Below, in pieces: positions 60,161-64,000 of a DNA stretch of 64,000 nucleotides (position 1 is its first letter; every line of letters starts with the position of its first letter). The DNA lies in contig NZ_JAUSXM010000001.1 of NCBI RefSeq assembly GCF_030815985.1, forward strand, positions 4,030,001 through 4,094,000. Reading direction: 5' to 3'. Below the pieces are notes generated by a model. The model did no database searches. It saw only the letters and a program-made list of their open reading frames with translations, and was not told the origin of the DNA. The DNA is from Paenibacillus sp. W2I17. GTDB taxonomy: Bacteria; Bacillota; Bacilli; Paenibacillales; Paenibacillaceae. Both the position numbers and the translations under genes were made by a program.

Positions 60161-61054
60161 TTATTTCGAAGCTGTCATGCGGCGGAATACAACCCGACCG
60201 ATCCAGCGTGCACTTAGATTGAACGCCAGCACGAGAATGACAAGCACGGCGGATGCCCCTGCTGCCACTTCTTTGGAATCTGGCCCAATACCTTCACTAT
60301 TCACTTTCCAGATATGGACAGCAAGTGTCTCTGCCGGACGGAAAGGATTAAGCGGTGATCTTGGACTCGTCGGATTCCAATCTGTAAAGTCCAATGGTGG
60401 ACTACTCATACCTGCGGTGAACATCAGCGCGGCTGCTTCACCGAAGATCCGGCCCGATGCCAAGATCGTACCCGTAATCAAGCTCGGCAATGCCACAGGC
60501 AGTAGAATGGAAGTGATAATTTTCCACTTGGACAGTCCAAGCGCCAGACCTGCTTCCTTCTGTTCCTTCGGAACGGCACGGAAGGCCTGCTCCGTTGTAC
60601 GTACCATCAGTGGCAAGTTAAAGATCGCCAGAGCCAAGGCACCCGAGATCAGGGAGAAACCAAGACCAAATTGATTTACTAGCAGCAAGAGACCAAACAA
60701 ACCAATAACGATGGATGGGAATGATGACAATACTTCAACGACCAGACGAATGAAGCTTGTAATCTTGCCTGGTTTGGCGTACTCCGCCATGTAAATTCCG
60801 CCGCCCCACCCGAGTGGAATGGTAACAATCAAGGTCAGGACAAGCAAGAATACGGAGTTGAAGAGCTGTGGACCAATTCCGCCCCCACCCTTGAGCAACT
60901 GTGGTGCGCTCGTCAGGAAGTTCCAGCTAATATGTCCAATGCCTCTATACATGATGAATCCAAGCAGACCGAGCAATAGAATAACAATGAATAGAGCCAA
61001 TACAACGATAACGGATGTTGCAATTTTATCTACCGTCTTTGCCTTCATTTTCAT
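60161..61054 (-). CDS. pstA: Phosphate ABC transporter permease PstA
   Basis: A 297-residue permease with six helices and the EAA-type loop KEAGLALGLSKWKIITSILLP. GIGPQLFNSVFLLVLTLIVT and SSFPSIVIGLFG are typical of PstA. The start overlaps the pstC stop by four bases, and GAAAGGAG precedes it. Confidence 0.96.
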   Translation of the reverse strand: MKMKAKTVDKIATSVIVVLALFIVILLLGLLGFIMYRGIGHISWNFLTSAPQLLKGGGGIGPQLFNSVFLLVLTLIVTIPLGWGGGIYMAEYAKPGKITSFIRLVVEVLSSFPSIVIGLFGLLLLVNQFGLGFSLISGALALAIFNLPLMVRTTEQAFRAVPKEQKEAGLALGLSKWKIITSILLPVALPSLITGTILASGRIFGEAAALMFTAGMSSPPLDFTDWNPTSPRSPLNPFRPAETLAVHIWKVNSEGIGPDSKEVAAGASAVLVILVLAFNLSARWIGRVVFRRMTASK

Positions 61055-61959
61055 ACCCGGTTTCTCCTTTCAAGCAGGCGAACCAGAATGACGAAGACAA
61101 AGGTCATCACCAACAGGACAAGCGCCATACTCCACAGTGCATTGTTATGAACAGAACCCATCGTGGTGTTACCCATGCTGAGTGTGATTACACTTGTTAA
61201 TGTTGAAGCCGATTCGAGCAAGGAGGTTGGAACATGCGGTGCATTACCGATAACCATCTGCACAGCAAGTGCCTCACCAAAAGCACGGGCCATACCCAAA
61301 ACAACACCTGTCAACAAAGCTGGCAAAGTTGTTGGGATAATGACACGGTAGATGGTTTGCCAGCGAGTGGCACCGAGTGCGTAGGAGGATTCACGCAATC
61401 CTTTTGGCAACGCGGACAATGCATCTGCCATAATACTTGTCACCGTAGGAAGAATCATTACCGCGAGAACAAGACATCCGGCTGCAATCCCGACGCCTGT
61501 TCCACCAAAGATACTGCGCAGCAAAGGTACGATGACACTCAGACCGATAAATCCGTACACAACGGATGGAATTCCGGACAAGAGCTCAATCGCAGGCTGC
61601 AAGATCTTTTTCCCTTTGCCCGGGACAATCTCTGTCATGAAGAGCGCTGCACACAGGCCAAGCGGACTTGCGATCAATGCTGCAAGCAAGGTTGTAATGA
61701 AAGAACCTGTAATGAACGGCAATGCCCCGTAGAACGCAGGCTCTCCAGTTGGATTCCACGTTTTCCCACCAAGAAATTCACTTATGCTTATTCCATTTTG
61801 GAAAAATGTTGATAGTCCCTTGGACGCTACAAAATAAACAATGGAAAACATGACAACGATCAGGAAAACGACACAAATCGACGTATAGATCCGTCCCGTC
61901 CACTCTTCCCAATAATGTTTCTCTTTTAAGGGCCGGCGCGGTTTCAACTTGTTATTCAT
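61051..61959 (-). CDS. pstC: Phosphate ABC transporter permease PstC
   Basis: A 302-residue permease with six helices. PTGEPAFYGALPFITGS, LSGIPSVVYGFIGL and the EAA loop LRESSYALGATRWQTIYRVIIPT are family landmarks. The ATG at 61959 (MNNKLKPRR) follows AAGGGGG; the frame opens at 61995. It partners PstA. Confidence 0.96.
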   Translation of the reverse strand: MNNKLKPRRPLKEKHYWEEWTGRIYTSICVVFLIVVMFSIVYFVASKGLSTFFQNGISISEFLGGKTWNPTGEPAFYGALPFITGSFITTLLAALIASPLGLCAALFMTEIVPGKGKKILQPAIELLSGIPSVVYGFIGLSVIVPLLRSIFGGTGVGIAAGCLVLAVMILPTVTSIMADALSALPKGLRESSYALGATRWQTIYRVIIPTTLPALLTGVVLGMARAFGEALAVQMVIGNAPHVPTSLLESASTLTSVITLSMGNTTMGSVHNNALWSMALVLLVMTFVFVILVRLLERRNRV

Positions 61960-62049
61960 TACCGTTCCCCCTTCGGTCTGTTCCATAACAACCATCCTTC
62001 TATAGTAGAATTAATGCAAAATATGGGATTATTTTAGAGCAAACCGCGT

Positions 62050-62078
62050 AAAGAGGCGGGACCTAAGTCCGCCTCTTT
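62050..62078 (-). terminator. Intercistronic hairpin between pstS and pstC
   Basis: AAAGAGGCGG/CCGCCTCTTT stem without a long T-run. It is probably an attenuator or mRNA-stabilising hairpin that makes pstS more abundant than the permeases. Confidence 0.65.
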
Positions 62079-62101
62079 CGCTGTATGCGCAAGTTCAAAG
62101 A

Positions 62102-63028
62102 TTACTCAACCACATTACCTGCTGCATCGCGTTTTACTTTCATACCTGACATTGGAATGTATCCAAGTTCTGTCACGTCATTTTGTTGAATTTCGTCACT
62201 CAAGATGTAGTCCAGGAATGCTTGTGTTGCTGCATCTGGCTTACCTTTTGTGTACATGTGCTCGTAAGCCCACACTGGATAAGTTCCTGCTTCTACGTTC
62301 TCAACTGTTGCTTCTACACCTTCGTATTTCAACACTTGCAAGCTGTCATCCAAGTAAGACAAGGCAAGGTAACCAATAGCACCTGGCGTTTCAGATACCA
62401 ATTTTTTTACGTTACCAGAAGAATCTTCTTGAATCGAACCTTGGATATCATCCATTTTTGCACCCAATGCATACTTCTCAAAAGTTGCACGAGTACCGGA
62501 ACTGCTCGGACGGTTTACAATAACAATTGCTTTATCCGCGCCGCCAACGTCTTTCCAGTTCGTTACTTTACCGGAGAAGATGTCGACCAGTTGTTGCTTC
62601 GTCAAATCTTCTACACCTGAATCTTTGTTGCTAACTGGTGCCATAGCTACTACTGCTACTTGATGATCAACCAGTTCTTTTACTTTGGCTTCGTCCTCCA
62701 GTTTCTCTTCTGCAAATACATCAGAGTTACCGATTGTAGCTTGTCCGTCAGATACTTGTGTCAAACCAGTACCACTACCGCCACCTTGAACTTGAACCGT
62801 TACGTTCTTATATTCATCAACTGCCATAAATTTCTGTCCAGCTTGTTCTACGAGAGGTAGCAATGCTGTCGATCCGACTGCCAGAATGTTACCGCTAAGC
62901 TCAGTAGCAGCTTCTCCTGATCCATTGCTTGCGGCACCCTCTGTACCAGCGTCATTTTTCGATCCGCATGCTGCGAGTACCAGTACGAACGTTAAGGTCA
63001 TCAAAATAAACGGCAACTTTTTAAACAT
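62102..63028 (-). CDS. pstS: Phosphate-binding lipoprotein PstS
   Basis: A 308-residue lipoprotein with lipobox LAACG. The phosphate-binding residues lie in AVGSTALLPLVEQAG, QGGGSGTGLTQV and NRPSSSGTRATFEKY. GAIGYLALSYLDD is the usual C-terminal landmark. It captures phosphate at the surface. The ATG follows GGGGGAGG. Pho boxes lie about 110 bp upstream. Confidence 0.97.
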   Translation of the reverse strand: MFKKLPFILMTLTFVLVLAACGSKNDAGTEGAASNGSGEAATELSGNILAVGSTALLPLVEQAGQKFMAVDEYKNVTVQVQGGGSGTGLTQVSDGQATIGNSDVFAEEKLEDEAKVKELVDHQVAVVAMAPVSNKDSGVEDLTKQQLVDIFSGKVTNWKDVGGADKAIVIVNRPSSSGTRATFEKYALGAKMDDIQGSIQEDSSGNVKKLVSETPGAIGYLALSYLDDSLQVLKYEGVEATVENVEAGTYPVWAYEHMYTKGKPDAATQAFLDYILSDEIQQNDVTELGYIPMSGMKVKRDAAGNVVE

Positions 63029-63099
63029 GTTTTGTTTTCCTCCCCCAATGTAGTGATGGCGTTTTGTGAATTTGTTTGTTCACCATCAACTCTTTACTC

Positions 63100-63153
63100 A
63101 TTGTAGTTTCGGTATGTCATCTTAAAATCAGTGTTTTGTAAACGCAATGTTAA
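63100..63153 (-). promoter_or_regulatory. PhoP-boxes and promoter of pstS
   Basis: On the minus strand TTAACA (63148-63153) and TTTACA (63137-63142) repeat at an 11-bp period, the PhoP box pattern. A -10 TACAAT lies at 63100-63105. This predicts induction of pst in phosphate starvation. Confidence 0.65.
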
Positions 63154-63164
63154 AAATATCGGCT

Positions 63165-63262
63165 GTATATTGAAATTTATCTGAGAGAAATTGCGCTGAA
63201 GTGGCCGTTCCGGTTACGGATCGTTCTTCTGATCGCTGTTGTCTCCAAATTTCTTTGATCAA
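63165..63262 (-). repeat. Palindromic intergenic element, distant copy
   Basis: On the minus strand AGAAATT and AATTTCT arms flank a core with AACAGCGATCAGAAGAACGA, related to the core of the 13941-14040 element. A second GGAGACAA-type arm (63283-63290) faces it, extending the symmetry. Confidence 0.45.
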
Positions 63263-63419
63263 TCATTTTAATTGTTGTAATTAGGAGACAAAGGCGAACG
63301 CTTCGCTTCTTCAGAATCGATTCCGTCCCCTCCACTACGATCGCGGTTTCCCTGTACTGCGCTGTGTCAGCGCTCGTTGAATCTCAGGCATTTCAATCTC
63401 CTGCCTGGGAAGTAGGCAA

Positions 63420-63453
63420 AGAAGGCCAGCCCTACAATGGGCTGGCCTTCTGT
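63420..63453. terminator. Terminator downstream of the fructose PTS gene
   Basis: Stem AGAAGGCCAGCCC/GGGCTGGCCTTCT with a six-base loop, about 95 bp after the PTS stop. Confidence 0.85.
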
Positions 63454-63546
63454 AAATACTTAATGTAGATATTGAATCAATCCGTTATATAGAACAAACA
63501 AAAAACTGCCTCACAGCCAGTGCATGGCACCAGCTGGTTAGAGAAT

Positions 63547-64000
63547 TTATGCAGATTTCATAGTTGTTAAGGCTTTTTTATCTGACGGGTCGCTTGAATT
63601 ACTTTTTGGTTGATATACAGGTTTCTTTAACAATCCAATCATACAAGCTGTAATGACGGAACCAACTAAAATACAGACAATATACAATAATGGATTACTT
63701 GCCGCAATGGGAATAACAAAGATTCCACCGTGAGGAGCTTGTAACGAAATACCTAGAGCCATGCACATTCCTCCACCAATCGCTGCACCTACAATATTGG
63801 ATGGAATAACTCGCAAGGGATCATTTGCGGCAAACGGAATCGCGGCTTCTGTAATAAACGACGCACCCATAATATAAGCGGCTTTGCCTGCATTACGTTC
63901 TTCGATTGAAAATTTATTTTTAAATAATGTTGTAGCTAATGCAATACCCAGTGGCGGAACCATACCTCCAACCATCAGAGCAGCAGAAGGTTCAAAGATT
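63547..64000 (-). CDS. fruA: Fructose-type PTS permease EIIC, C-terminal part
   Basis: The frame is open to the window edge; 150 C-terminal codons are visible. IFEPSAALMVGGMVPPLGIA, GASFITEAAIPFAANDPLRV and APHGGIFVIPIA are conserved in the EIIC domain of fructose permeases. The end is a hydrophilic Ser-rich tail. It transports and phosphorylates fructose with EIIA/EIIB parts that would lie outside the window. Subfamily assignment (FruA against a mannose-type paralogue) is likely but not proven. Confidence 0.85.
   Translation of the reverse strand, partial: IFEPSAALMVGGMVPPLGIALATTLFKNKFSIEERNAGKAAYIMGASFITEAAIPFAANDPLRVIPSNIVGAAIGGGMCMALGISLQAPHGGIFVIPIAASNPLLYIVCILVGSVITACMIGLLKKPVYQPKSNSSDPSDKKALTTMKSA

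Noticed and set aside
1..64000. CRISPR arrays, tRNA and rRNA genes
   Set aside because: No regularly spaced identical repeats with unique spacers, and no cloverleaf or rRNA sequence, were recognised by eye. The 50-bp-period repeats are only pairs and not identical.

Overview
The window looks like a chromosomal segment of a Paenibacillus-type Gram-positive bacterium. The evidence is S-layer-homology (SLH) proteins, large Cache/AraC regulators, an orphan LplA-like solute-binding lipoprotein, a PL11 rhamnogalacturonan lyase, ATPase/permease sets with OmpR-type two-component systems, strong AGGAGG ribosome binding sites with frequent GTG and TTG starts, and a tandem glycine riboswitch. No rRNA, tRNA or CRISPR array was seen.

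Left edge (1-6.4 kb): a lanthipeptide locus on the minus strand. A 45-residue precursor gene precedes a three-domain synthetase (lyase, kinase, cyclase). Its cyclase keeps the zinc ligands Cys767, Cys812 and His813, so it looks class IV (LanL-like) rather than class III. A GNAT acetyltransferase and an unidentified partial ORF are chained to it by overlapping starts. Upstream lie an MFS exporter and a ribbon-helix-helix regulator with a palindromic operator at its promoter.

6.4-16 kb: a second GNAT, a membrane protein, a large SLH-PAP2 phosphatase with a C-terminal autotransporter-type beta repeat, a Cache/AraC regulator and an orphan solute-binding lipoprotein. Two palindromic intergenic repeat families occur here.

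16-28 kb: a sulfate uptake operon (sbp-cysT-cysW-yezD) with a structured leader, a PL11 lyase with a cre-like site, a lactonase, an AraC regulator, an SLH protein, a nitroreductase next to an Rrf2 regulator, an AT-rich secreted protein and a decayed IS30 element.

28-41 kb: a metallo-beta-lactamase-fold/TetR operon with two operators built into its promoter; a three-gene membrane operon containing a GT2-fold protein that lacks the expected catalytic motifs; then ccdC-like, an NADP oxidoreductase, map, a small Ser/Arg-rich protein, a toxin-antitoxin pair, a Ser/Thr kinase, a RacA-like DNA-binding protein and ldh.

41-54.6 kb: a multi-PAS hybrid kinase, a hexapeptide acyltransferase, a two-component system with a LanFEG-like ABC transporter, a GH13 glucanase, and serine dehydratase genes behind a glycine riboswitch.

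54.7-64 kb: a two-component system whose kinase is frameshifted at a six-G run, with a downstream lipoprotein; an APH-fold phosphotransferase; the pstSCAB phosphate operon with Pho boxes; and the C-terminal end of a fructose PTS permease.
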